From a candidate division WOR-1 bacterium RIFCSPLOWO2_02_FULL_46_20 (GTDB taxonomy: Bacteria; Margulisbacteria; WOR-1; O2-12-FULL-45-9), in assembly GCA_001771365.1 (NCBI GenBank), contig METP01000046.1, positions 1-55,751 of the forward strand: a stretch of 55,751 bases of DNA, read 5' to 3'. The notes beneath the pieces are model-generated. The model ran no database searches. It saw nothing but the letters and a program-made list of their open reading frames with translations, and was not told where the DNA came from. The stretch's first letter is position 1. Each line of letters opens with the position of its first letter. Positions 20,284-29,693 of this stretch are shown here, piece by piece. Both the position numbers and the translations under genes were made by a program.

Positions 20284-22712
20284 GCCGATATGTATGTATC
20301 CATGGCCATTTTTATCAGCCTCCGAGAGAGAATCCCTGGCTGGAAGAGATTGAGCTTCAGGAGTCGGCTTATCCTTATCACGACTGGAATCAACGCGTAA
20401 CCGCTGAGTGCTATGCTCCCAATGTTGCTTCTCGCATCCTTAATCACGACAACAAAATCATTAATATTATTAACAACTATTCAAAAATCAGTTTTAATTT
20501 TGGGCCCACTCTTCTTTCCTGGCTGGACAAAAAAGAGCCGGATGTATATTCCGCCATCCTGGATGCTGACATTTTAAGTCAGCAAAATTTTACCGGCCAC
20601 GGTTCAGCCCTAGCCCAGGTCTACAACCATATGATTATGCCATTAGCCAATAGCCGTGATAAGGAAACACAGATTGTTTGGGGGATCAAGGATTTTGAAT
20701 ATCGCTTTAAGCGGAAACCCGAAGGTATGTGGCTGGCGGAAACTGCCGTCGATCTAGAAACCCTGGAACTTATGGCAAAACATGGCATCCGGTTCACGAT
20801 TCTGGCGCCAAACCAGGCTAAACGGATCCGTAAGATAGGCAGTAAAAGCTGGAGGGATGTTAGCGGTGGACGAGTTAACCCCAAATCTCCCTATTTGGTC
20901 AATCTTTCGTCCGGCCAAAAAATAGTGATTTTTTTCTATGATGGGCCCGTCTCTCAGGACGTGGCTTTTGCCGGTTTGTTGAATAACGGCGAGAACTTTG
21001 GCAACCGGCTGGCCGGTGCTTTTGTGGATCAAGAAAATGAACCACAGCTGGTGCACATTGCTACTGATGGCGAGTCTTACGGCCACCATCACCGGAACGG
21101 GGAAATGGCGCTTTCCTATTGTCTATATCATATCGAGAATAATGGTTTGGCTGAGTTAACCAATTATGGCGCTTATCTGGCAGAGAACGAACCAGTATAT
21201 GAAGCCGAGATCTTTGAGAATTCGTCCTGGAGCTGCGCCCATGGCGTGGAGCGTTGGAAAGCTGATTGCGGCTGCAATTCCGGCTGTCATCAGGGTTGGC
21301 GCCAGCAATGGCGCGCCCCGCTCAGGCAGGCGATGGATTGGTTAAGGGACGAATTGGTCAAGATTTACGAGCTGGAGATGTCGACACTGGTCAAGGATCC
21401 CTGGCGGGCAAGGAATGATTATATTGAAGTTATTCTAAATCGATCCGAAGAAAACAATGAACTGTTCCTGACCAGGCAAGCGGGCGCGAAACTTGCCTGG
21501 CAGAAACAGGTCAAGGCGCGGCAGTTGCTGGAGATGCAGCGTTATGCCATGCTCATGTTCACGAGTTGCGGTTGGTTTTTTGACGACGTTTCAGGGATAG
21601 AGACCGTTCAGATCATACTTTATGCCTCACGGGCTATCCAGCTGGCGCAAGAGATAAGCGGAATTAATTTTGAGTCAGCTTTTGTGAAAAAACTGGAACA
21701 GGCCTCGGGCAATCTGCCTGCTCTTGCCAATGGCGCAGAGGCTTACAAAAGGTATGTCAAGCCCGAAATCCTTGACCTTTCGAGAGTTGGTGCGCATTAC
21801 GCGATTTCTTCCCTGTTTGAGGATTATCCTGCCAATGTCAAGCTCTTTTGCTACTGGGTAGACAAACAATCTTTTGAGCGGTTGGAGAAAAACAACGCAA
21901 AACTGGCGGTGGGTAAGGCACACATCTATTCCACCCTGACGGCAGAAGAGCTTGATGTCTGCTTTGCTGTCGTGCATTTGGGTGGCGAAGAATTTTTTGG
22001 CGGGGTCAATTATTGCGGCAAAAACGGCAATTTTGATGACATGGTTAAAAGGATCAAAGAAGTCTTTTTAACCGATGGCCGAGAAAAAGTTAAATCTTTA
22101 CTTGACGATTATTTTATCCACAATAATTATTCGCTCCGACATCTCTTTTGTGATGAACAGCGAAAGATCCTTAGTCTGGTAGCCAAGCCGGCTTTTGAAG
22201 AGATTAAAGAGTCGCTGCGCCTGATCTTTGAGAAACATTACCAGACTATCCGAGGCATGAACAAGCTGCGGATCCACCTGCCGATGGCGCTTTATACTAC
22301 GGCCAAATTTGTGATCAATAATGAGCTACGGCAATTGCTGGAGGCGGACGAATTTAATCATGCCCGTTTTCAAAAAGTTGTCGAAGAGTTCAAGGACTGG
22401 CCGATAAAACTGGACCGCAAAACCATTATCTATCATGCTTCGCTGGTGATCAATCGCCTGGTGGAAAAGTGTTTTGCTTTTCCCGAGAATATCAATTGGC
22501 TTAAGCAGGTTAATTTGACACTCCAGGTTTTTCTTGGCCCGCCGTTGGGGTTGAACCTTAATCTTTGGCGAGCCCAAAATCTTTATTTTAAGATTGGTCA
22601 AAAACTTTATGCCGTGATGTCAAATAAAGAAGCTAAGGGATCAGAAGACGCCAGTCGCTGGAGACAGGAATTTGATAGGTTGGGAGAATATCTTAAAGTC
22701 AGGGTTAGATAA
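20280..22712 (+). CDS. GH57 / DUF3536 family glycoside hydrolase-like protein
   Basis: VCIHGHFYQPPRENPWLEEIE; GMWLAETAVDLETLELMAKHGIRFTILAP; ATDGESYGHHH. TTG start with 4-bp overlap. Confidence 0.88.
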   Translation: MSRYVCIHGHFYQPPRENPWLEEIELQESAYPYHDWNQRVTAECYAPNVASRILNHDNKIINIINNYSKISFNFGPTLLSWLDKKEPDVYSAILDADILSQQNFTGHGSALAQVYNHMIMPLANSRDKETQIVWGIKDFEYRFKRKPEGMWLAETAVDLETLELMAKHGIRFTILAPNQAKRIRKIGSKSWRDVSGGRVNPKSPYLVNLSSGQKIVIFFYDGPVSQDVAFAGLLNNGENFGNRLAGAFVDQENEPQLVHIATDGESYGHHHRNGEMALSYCLYHIENNGLAELTNYGAYLAENEPVYEAEIFENSSWSCAHGVERWKADCGCNSGCHQGWRQQWRAPLRQAMDWLRDELVKIYELEMSTLVKDPWRARNDYIEVILNRSEENNELFLTRQAGAKLAWQKQVKARQLLEMQRYAMLMFTSCGWFFDDVSGIETVQIILYASRAIQLAQEISGINFESAFVKKLEQASGNLPALANGAEAYKRYVKPEILDLSRVGAHYAISSLFEDYPANVKLFCYWVDKQSFERLEKNNAKLAVGKAHIYSTLTAEELDVCFAVVHLGGEEFFGGVNYCGKNGNFDDMVKRIKEVFLTDGREKVKSLLDDYFIHNNYSLRHLFCDEQRKILSLVAKPAFEEIKESLRLIFEKHYQTIRGMNKLRIHLPMALYTTAKFVINNELRQLLEADEFNHARFQKVVEEFKDWPIKLDRKTIIYHASLVINRLVEKCFAFPENINWLKQVNLTLQVFLGPPLGLNLNLWRAQNLYFKIGQKLYAVMSNKEAKGSEDASRWRQEFDRLGEYLKVRVR

Positions 22713-24217
22713 TGATCAGAGATCGTGGCAGCGGGATTTTATTGCATATTACCTCTTTACCGTCGCCTTATGGTATTGGCGACCTGGGCCCGGGGGCTTT
22801 TAGTTTTGCTGATTTTTTGGCTAAGGCTGGTCAATCCTTTTGGCAGGTTTTGCCGCTTTGCCCCACGGATTCGGCCAGTGGCAACTCTCCTTACAGCAGC
22901 AATTCGGCTTTTGCCGGAAATATCTTGTTAATCAGTCCTGAGCTGCTGGTGGTGGACGGATTTTTATCCCAAAAGGAATTGAAGACCGCGTCTGATCTTC
23001 CGGCCGATTGCTCCGATTATCAAGAGGCCATCCCATACAAAATCAAGTTACTGGACCTGGCTTATGATAATTTCCGTCGCGGCAAAAAACTGCGCCAGGA
23101 GTTCTCGGGTTTTTGTTTGGCCAATTCCTCCTGGCTGGATAATTTTGCCGTTTTTGTGGTATTAAAGACGAAGCGCTTTGGTTGGACTGCCTGGGGCAGT
23201 TGGGATAGCGCTTTGCGTGATCGTCAGCCGAAGCAGCTTGAGGCGGCCAAGCGGGAGTATGTCCAGGCCATTGAACGCGAAAAGTTCTTTCAATACATTT
23301 TTTATAAGCAATGGTCTGAATTGCGAAAATATTGTAATAGCAAAGGCGTTAAGTTGATTGGGGATATCCCGATCTATGTTTCTTATGACAGCGCGGATGT
23401 TTGGGAACACAGACAAATTTTTAAACTGGACGAGAACGGACAGTTAGCCGCCTTGGCCGGTGTGCCGCCGGATTATTTTAGCCGGACCGGACAATTGTGG
23501 GGTAATCCAGTTTATCGCTGGGAGGTACTTAAACAGCAGTCATATAAATGGTGGTTGCAGCGGCTGGAGCATAACCTGGGTCTTTATGATGTGGTTAGGA
23601 TTGATCACTTTCGCGGTTTTGTCAGCTATTGGGAAGTACCGGCGGGAGAAGTAACCGCGGTTAACGGCCGCTGGGTCAAAGCCCCGGCAGAAGATTTCTT
23701 TGCTGCGGCAATCCGGAAGCTGCCGGACCTGGATTTAATCGCTGAAGATCTGGGCACTATTACCGATGAGGTCAAGGAAATCATGACGCAGTTTGGCTTT
23801 CCCGGCATGAAGATATTACTGTTCGCTTTTGGCGGGGACTTGAAAAAACACCCTTATTTGCCGCACAATTATTCTGAAAACTGCGTGGTTTATACCGGCA
23901 CCCATGACAATAGTACAGTTAGAGGCTGGTACGAAAACATAGCTTTGCCTCACGAGAAAAAAAATCTGGCTGAGTACCTGGGCCATTGTCCATCACCTGG
24001 CCAGGTTAATTGGGATTTGATTAAACTGGCGCTAAACTCCGAAGCTAAGCTTTCGATTTTTCCGCTACAGGATATTCTCGGCTTAGGCAATGAAGCCAGG
24101 ATGAATGTCCCCTCCCAAAGCCACGGCAACTGGCAGTGGCGGGTTTTGGCCAGCCAACTCGATCGCTCAATTGCCGAGCGCTTGCGGCAATTAACCATAT
24201 TGTCCAAGCGAGATTGA
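22712..24217 (+). CDS. malQ: 4-alpha-glucanotransferase
   Basis: RGSGILLHITSLPSPYGIGDLGPGAF; VRIDHFRGF; AEDLGTIT; YTGTHDNST. Confidence 0.96.
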   Translation: MIRDRGSGILLHITSLPSPYGIGDLGPGAFSFADFLAKAGQSFWQVLPLCPTDSASGNSPYSSNSAFAGNILLISPELLVVDGFLSQKELKTASDLPADCSDYQEAIPYKIKLLDLAYDNFRRGKKLRQEFSGFCLANSSWLDNFAVFVVLKTKRFGWTAWGSWDSALRDRQPKQLEAAKREYVQAIEREKFFQYIFYKQWSELRKYCNSKGVKLIGDIPIYVSYDSADVWEHRQIFKLDENGQLAALAGVPPDYFSRTGQLWGNPVYRWEVLKQQSYKWWLQRLEHNLGLYDVVRIDHFRGFVSYWEVPAGEVTAVNGRWVKAPAEDFFAAAIRKLPDLDLIAEDLGTITDEVKEIMTQFGFPGMKILLFAFGGDLKKHPYLPHNYSENCVVYTGTHDNSTVRGWYENIALPHEKKNLAEYLGHCPSPGQVNWDLIKLALNSEAKLSIFPLQDILGLGNEARMNVPSQSHGNWQWRVLASQLDRSIAERLRQLTILSKRD

Positions 24218-25030
24218 ATGAAGAAAAGATTGGATCAACTTTTAGTAGAGAAAGAACTTTTCGCATCGCGCTCAAAAGCCCAGGCCGCGATTATGGCTGG
24301 TCAGGTCTATGTTAATGGCCAGAAAAGTGATAAGGCCGGAAAACTTTTCTCTGCTGACGCGCGAATTGAGATCAAAGGAAACCTTTGTCCTTACGTTAGT
24401 CGTGGGGGGGTGAAGCTTGAGAGGGCGCTTGATGAGTTTAGGGTTGAAGTAAAAGACAAAATCTGCCTGGACATAGGTGCTTCGACCGGCGGATTTACCG
24501 ATTGTCTGCTTCAGCGCGGCGCCGCTAAAGTTTATGCTATTGATGTTGGTTATGGACAGCTTGCCTGGAAGCTTCGTCAGGAGGAGCGGGTTGTGGTTGT
24601 TGAGAAAACTAATGTTCGACACCTAGTTCCAGAAAATTTTTATTCTCGTTACTCGTTACCTGCCTGCCGCCTGCCTGCCGGTAGGCAGGGGAAGGCGCGA
24701 CCAATTACTCATTACCCAGCGCTTGCTGTTGTTGACGTTTCCTTTATTTCTCTGGCAAAGGTTTTGCCGGCGGTTTACAGCTTATTGGCTGACAAAGCAG
24801 AAATCATTGCTCTAATTAAACCTCAGTTTGAGGCGAAGCGAGAACAAGTTGGCAAGGGTGGGATAGTTCGGAGCGAGGAGATTCGAAGTGAAGTAGTTGA
24901 GAAAGTAAAAACTGAGGCCAAGGCTGTAGGTTTCAAGGTTAAAGGTCTTATCCAATCGCCAATCACCGGCGCTGATGGAAACGTTGAATTTTTGCTTCTT
25001 TTGACAAAAGGGGATATAATTTCCCTGTAA
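24218..25030 (+). CDS. tlyA: TlyA family rRNA methyltransferase/hemolysin (S4 + FtsJ) with in-frame palindromic insertion
   Basis: RLDQLLVEKELFASRSKAQAAIMAGQVYVNG; DIGASTGGFTDCLLQRGA; VDVSFISLAKVLP. Confidence 0.93.
   Translation: MKKRLDQLLVEKELFASRSKAQAAIMAGQVYVNGQKSDKAGKLFSADARIEIKGNLCPYVSRGGVKLERALDEFRVEVKDKICLDIGASTGGFTDCLLQRGAAKVYAIDVGYGQLAWKLRQEERVVVVEKTNVRHLVPENFYSRYSLPACRLPAGRQGKARPITHYPALAVVDVSFISLAKVLPAVYSLLADKAEIIALIKPQFEAKREQVGKGGIVRSEEIRSEVVEKVKTEAKAVGFKVKGLIQSPITGADGNVEFLLLLTKGDIISL
24670..24689. repeat. GC-rich palindromic element inside tlyA
   Basis: cctgcctgccggtaggcagg, preceded by related cctgcctgccg; encodes LPACRLPAGRQG. Confidence 0.75.
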
Positions 25031-25560
25031 TGCAACAGATCCTAATCTCTTTATTGGTCGGTATTCTTCTGGGCTTGTTTATTTTCTTTTTTATCAGTCA
25101 AGCGCGTCAGCGACAACAGCTGGCCAAAGCAGAGCCCACTCGTTTTTCAGAAAAGGAAGCGGAGGGCTTGCTTGGTCAAGCGGGTTATCGGATTTTAGAT
25201 AAGCAATTTAAAGAAACAATTATTACCAATATAGACGGTAAAGACCATGTTGGTTATCTGCTGGCGGATTATACGGTTCAAAGGGATAAAGATAAATTCG
25301 TGGTAGTAATCAAAACGGGGGAAGGGGAGGGGGATCCCAATGAGCCGGTTTTTCGGAGAAAACTTATGGAATACCGGCTGGCTTTTAAAGACTACGGGAT
25401 TTTGGTTTTGGATGTTGGCCGCGGCGAGCTGCACGAAGTTCATTTTCGCTTTCCTCATGAACGAAATATCGACTTTTTCTTTAGATTCTTAACCGCCCTG
25501 TTTATTGTTTTTGGCGTCATTGGTATAATCTGGCTGCTGATCAGCTTAAAGCTTTTCTAA
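25030..25560 (+). CDS. two-TM membrane protein with restriction-endonuclease-fold-like central region
   Basis: N- and C-terminal TM segments; central ADYTVQRDKDKFVVVIKTG...RRKLMEYRLAFKDYGILVLDV resembles PD-(D/E)XK-like DUFs. Confidence 0.5.
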   Translation: MQQILISLLVGILLGLFIFFFISQARQRQQLAKAEPTRFSEKEAEGLLGQAGYRILDKQFKETIITNIDGKDHVGYLLADYTVQRDKDKFVVVIKTGEGEGDPNEPVFRRKLMEYRLAFKDYGILVLDVGRGELHEVHFRFPHERNIDFFFRFLTALFIVFGVIGIIWLLISLKLF

Positions 25561-25570
25561 GGAGGAGCCC

Positions 25571-26332
25571 ATGACAACCATAGGAGTCATTTATAAAAAA
25601 GAAGATAAATTAATAGCCGGCACGGCCAGGCAGGTGATTAAAGAACTTGAAGGAAAAGGTTATACGCTCGACCTTAACAAGGCAAAATTTGTTATTACTT
25701 TGGGTGGGGACGGCACGATCTTGCGGGCCGCCAGGCTTTTGGCTGAAAAGAAAATACCAATATTAAGCATACACATGGGCGGGCTTGGTTTTATGGCGGA
25801 GATCGAACTGCATAAGCTGGATGAAGCTTTGGCGCTGGTTAAAAAAGGAAAATTTACCATTGATGAAAGGATGATGATGGAGGCCCAGGTTGGAGGCAGA
25901 AAAATGACCGCCCTCAATGACATTGTTATTTGCAAAAGCGGTATTGCCCGGGTTATTAAGCTTGAGCTGAAAGGGGTTGCCGAATACACGGCTGACGGCA
26001 TGATTTTTTCTACGGCAACCGGCTCAACCGCTTATAATTTATCAGCCGGCGGCCCCATTCTTACTCCGGAATCAAAAAGCATCGTTGTTTCAGCCATTTG
26101 TCCGCACAGCATAAGCAACCGTTCTATTGTGATGGATGGGCCGATTGATGTTGTCTTAAACAGAGGGAAAGAAACACTCTTAACGGCTGACGGGCAGCAC
26201 ATGGTTCCGCTGCGTGAAGGGCAAAAAATCCGCATCCAGACATCAGAATTAAAGGCCAGATTTATACGATTGCGAGGTGCCAGGTTTTTTGAACGGATAA
26301 AAGAGGCTTTTGGTTTTGGGCCGAATGTTTAG
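25571..26332 (+). CDS. nadK: NAD kinase
   Basis: ITLGGDGTILRAAR; NDIVICK; DGMIFSTATGSTAYNLSAGGPI; SD aaggagga. Confidence 0.96.
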   Translation: MTTIGVIYKKEDKLIAGTARQVIKELEGKGYTLDLNKAKFVITLGGDGTILRAARLLAEKKIPILSIHMGGLGFMAEIELHKLDEALALVKKGKFTIDERMMMEAQVGGRKMTALNDIVICKSGIARVIKLELKGVAEYTADGMIFSTATGSTAYNLSAGGPILTPESKSIVVSAICPHSISNRSIVMDGPIDVVLNRGKETLLTADGQHMVPLREGQKIRIQTSELKARFIRLRGARFFERIKEAFGFGPNV

Positions 26333-26547
26333 TTTCCGTACACGCCGCTGTTCATGTCAGCGATCTTAGTTAGATCATCCACCAGCAGGAAGTAAACCGG
26401 GTTAGACAGGTTTGGTGCGGCGGTGATGGGGAAGCGGGTAAAGAGCGTTATCTTGTGCATTTCGGTGTGAGACAACTTCTCCAGGTAATTTATAAAAGCC
26501 TGTTTTTCAATTGTTTCTATTATTTTTGCATTATCCATTGTTCTCAT
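26329..26547 (-). CDS. hypothetical protein (72 aa)
   Basis: ORF convergent with nadK sharing a 4-bp TTAG stop overlap. Confidence 0.5.
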   Translation of the reverse strand: MRTMDNAKIIETIEKQAFINYLEKLSHTEMHKITLFTRFPITAAPNLSNPVYFLLVDDLTKIADMNSGVYGN

Positions 26548-26557
26548 TATACTCGCC

Positions 26558-26752
26558 TTAAATAATCGCCTTTTTGCCGGCTTCGCGCTTTAAAAATATA
26601 TCTGAAAAGACTTTAACGAATTGACTGGGGGAAGCGACCCTTTCCCTCTCAATATGCATGGCATCTTGAACATAATTAGCCCGTTTAGCCTTCCCTTGTT
26701 GGCTAATTGAGACTACATCGTAATTGCTTTTATCTACATATCCTTGTTCCAT
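26558..26752 (-). CDS. hypothetical protein (64 aa)
   Basis: ATG preceded by SD-like gaggggtaaagaca; co-directional with the 72-aa ORF. Confidence 0.5.
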   Translation of the reverse strand: MEQGYVDKSNYDVVSISQQGKAKRANYVQDAMHIERERVASPSQFVKVFSDIFLKREAGKKAII

Positions 26753-26836
26753 TGTCTTTACCCCTCATATATATATCGACACATTCCAAAGAAAATTTCA
26801 CACATTTTATAATTTGACTTAGAACAACTCTCATGA

Positions 26837-27781
26837 TTACCCCCCCCACCAGCCTTCAGGTGGCTCAGGATTTACTTCTAACTGCATCCCATCTGGCCAT
26901 TGCAAGCAGTTCGGGAAACGCGCCTCTCTCCAGGTAGGCGTAATTATGCCAGGAGAAAAGAAAAATTTACCATCTGTAATAAATTGAAAAACTTTAAAAT
27001 CGGGAGCAACATGCAGGGCAAGAGTCATCAGAAAGCTTGTAACTGCTATCTCAGGAATGCCTCCGGTGGCGCCGCTTTCTGCATAGACCCCCCACACCTC
27101 AGTATCTTTTTCTCGCGCGGCCCTGAAAAGAAAGGCGTAGAGGTTAACAGTAGAAAGCATTTTCGCCGTAGACGACCAAATGTCTGTCATTTTTACCAGA
27201 TTAACCTCCCCTGTCTGGGGATCCACCAGTTCACTAAAAGTTTCCGCCGTTAAAACAATCGTGCTTTTATAACCTGACTCTGCTTCTCTCTCAATACTCG
27301 TTTTGTTCGCATTAGAATTACCATCAAATCTTAATTTATGAAGAACAAAACCCCAAACTCCGGGCTGTGGTTCCTCTGACCCAAATATTTCTCCCGTAAA
27401 CTTTTGCTCTCTTTCAGGTAAAAGTTTTTCCCGAGTAAGCCCGAGCTTCCGGGCTAAATCTATGTGCTGGAAGTCTCCCCCGTCTCCATGAGGGGTGGGT
27501 ATTCCAAAAACAACAAGAGGAAAACCGCGCTGACAAGAGGAATAGAACCGCTCTTCTAAAGGCTGTTCCTTTTTCTGCTGATCGGTCGGCACCCTGGTAA
27601 CCGGCAGAACGAAAAGCCCCTTAATTAATCCCCCCCCCAGGTCAGTAATACTCAAACCGGACACTTTTTCCGACAGCCGCGTTGTCATTTCATCTGGTTT
27701 ACCAGCGATCGCTCGTTGGATCTTGAGATGTCTGCAAATGGGACGATCTGTTCTAAATCTACATGCTCCGGTAGAACTCAT
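26837..27781 (-). CDS. hypothetical protein with two poly-G tracts
   Basis: Long ORF; ATG at 27781 preceded by aaggagc; G9 (27630-27638) and G8 (26840-26847) tracts in the coding strand. Confidence 0.7.
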   Translation of the reverse strand: MSSTGACRFRTDRPICRHLKIQRAIAGKPDEMTTRLSEKVSGLSITDLGGGLIKGLFVLPVTRVPTDQQKKEQPLEERFYSSCQRGFPLVVFGIPTPHGDGGDFQHIDLARKLGLTREKLLPEREQKFTGEIFGSEEPQPGVWGFVLHKLRFDGNSNANKTSIEREAESGYKSTIVLTAETFSELVDPQTGEVNLVKMTDIWSSTAKMLSTVNLYAFLFRAAREKDTEVWGVYAESGATGGIPEIAVTSFLMTLALHVAPDFKVFQFITDGKFFFSPGIITPTWREARFPNCLQWPDGMQLEVNPEPPEGWWGG

Positions 27782-27841
27782 AGTAAAATTGCTCCTTCCT
27801 GCTATCAATATCGTTGACTTTTTAGTAAAATTTCATTTTAT

Positions 27842-29617
27842 TTATGCTTGCCAAATCACGTCGATAAGTTGATGCAGAAGTGGCCGGACAATTGCTTCTG
27901 CGGTTTTGCCGTATAATAAATCTAGGTGGCTTAGCCCCGCGATGGCAAATCCATGCACTTGACTGGCTACCTTGCTCAGGCGCAAATAATGTAGATCCCT
28001 TTGACGAGAAAAATTGTGGATTCCTTTCTCCCTATGTTGATAGCCTGGGAATTGAGAAAAATCCAGGGCCTTCCCCTGGTAGTAGTCAGGTTGAATAAAG
28101 GCCAGATTAAGAGGCGGCGCGAGAGGGTCTAACGAACCTGTTAAGTGAAAAATCGGGATATCAGGAGGGATTTCATCTAAATGTGCTGAATAATTAAACC
28201 GGCCATTGCCCATTCTTCTGATGCCTTTGCCTGAGTAAACGGCTTTTAATAGCTGTAGGCCCACCCCAAGCGGGAAACTGCCTGTGCCTTTATTTGTGAA
28301 ACTGGCCAGAAACTGTTTAGGATCATCGAAATTATCGGGATTTATTAGTTGTCGCGCAACTATAGTCAAAGAGGGGAGCACTTTTACCAGGCCTTTAGCG
28401 ACATCGACTGGCACACTTTCAGCGCCAAATATTGGCAAGAAAATATTCAACATAAGCAGCGCAGGAAAAATTGGGTGAGAATTTTTGTCAAAGATCTTTG
28501 GGGAGCCAATCGTGATCAAACCTTTCACGCAATCTAACATTGCCAGGAAGGTGCGGGCTTCTGCAATTATAATTTTTATTTCTTGGTCAGGTTGTTTTCC
28601 GTTTGTGAGCGCGGCAGTGGTTTCGTTAAGAAAAGTTTCCACCTCTCTTCTGGTTTTACCTTTTGGCTCAAAGTCCGATCGCTTTCCGGATAATTTACAA
28701 ATGTCCCTTACCAGAGAGTTGAGTTTATAAGCTTGCCGCACCAGCATAAATTCGGCAATCATTCCTCCCATGCTGTAACCCACAAGCACAACAGGTTTTT
28801 TAGTCTTTGGGCGATTGTATAAGAATTCCACTGCTGCCGGGAGGTCATTGCTTACTAGGGTGTCGAAAAAGCATTGCGCGTCAAATTCACCCTTGTTTTT
28901 ACCAAGACCGCGTGGATCAAATAAGAAAGTCCAATTACCTTTGTCAGCAAGTTCCAGGGCCAGGGATGTCTCGGCGTCCAGATCAAACATGCCGCTATGA
29001 CAGGCAATGCCAGGAATTAAGAGCAGAGAAGGATTGTCGTCATTTGTTTTAACTCGGTCTTGATTGATTATGCGCGTCACTGTCAGTGGTTTGCCGTCGC
29101 GAGTATAAACAAAATAGCCTCTTTCCATATAAGTTCCCCTGTCTAACTCACGAAAGGCAGCGCCGAAAAAACCTTTTGATTGATCAGCAAAAACATATTC
29201 TCGTAATAAATAATGCTTTCTGGCAGCGGCCAAAAAATCACTTTTTTGTTCCAGGGGAATGGTTAATTTTTCCAAGAGATCTTCGGCGTGATGCGGGTTG
29301 ATAAAAATAGCCTCACCATAATTGTTAAAGAGCCCGGTGTGGGCTCCCCGTCTAATAATTTGGCGCACCTGGTCCAAAGGCAGGGTTCGACCGGTTATTT
29401 CTTTTACGACATGTTGGAGAGTTGGGGCCATGCGATGGGAAGTTTCTGCCTCAATTGCTTCTGGTGTCCGGACAAATGATTCGGGACGGCGCGCCGCTAA
29501 TTTTGTTACGGCGGAGCGTCGCAATGTGCTGGCAGCGGTGTAAGCCAAATTTCCGGAACGCGCTGTTCCTCGAAAAACAGCTTCCTTGATTCTAGCTTTG
29601 CTTGGAATAAGTCCCAT
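27842..29617 (-). CDS. alpha/beta hydrolase (lipase/PHA-synthase-like) with long N-terminal extension
   Basis: GYSMGG nucleophile elbow, TGSLDPLAPP acid, GLSHLDLLYG histidine. Confidence 0.8.
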   Translation of the reverse strand: MGLIPSKARIKEAVFRGTARSGNLAYTAASTLRRSAVTKLAARRPESFVRTPEAIEAETSHRMAPTLQHVVKEITGRTLPLDQVRQIIRRGAHTGLFNNYGEAIFINPHHAEDLLEKLTIPLEQKSDFLAAARKHYLLREYVFADQSKGFFGAAFRELDRGTYMERGYFVYTRDGKPLTVTRIINQDRVKTNDDNPSLLLIPGIACHSGMFDLDAETSLALELADKGNWTFLFDPRGLGKNKGEFDAQCFFDTLVSNDLPAAVEFLYNRPKTKKPVVLVGYSMGGMIAEFMLVRQAYKLNSLVRDICKLSGKRSDFEPKGKTRREVETFLNETTAALTNGKQPDQEIKIIIAEARTFLAMLDCVKGLITIGSPKIFDKNSHPIFPALLMLNIFLPIFGAESVPVDVAKGLVKVLPSLTIVARQLINPDNFDDPKQFLASFTNKGTGSFPLGVGLQLLKAVYSGKGIRRMGNGRFNYSAHLDEIPPDIPIFHLTGSLDPLAPPLNLAFIQPDYYQGKALDFSQFPGYQHREKGIHNFSRQRDLHYLRLSKVASQVHGFAIAGLSHLDLLYGKTAEAIVRPLLHQLIDVIWQA

Positions 29618-29680
29618 TGGTTATCTATCCAAACGAACCAATTAAAATTTCACCTAATTTTTTTGGGCGATATCTTGTGC

Positions 29681-29686
29681 TATAAT
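29681..29686 (+). promoter_or_regulatory. -10 box TATAAT of STK gene
   Basis: Perfect TATAAT 7 nt upstream of ATG 29694. Confidence 0.55.
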
Positions 29687-29693
29687 CTAGGTC

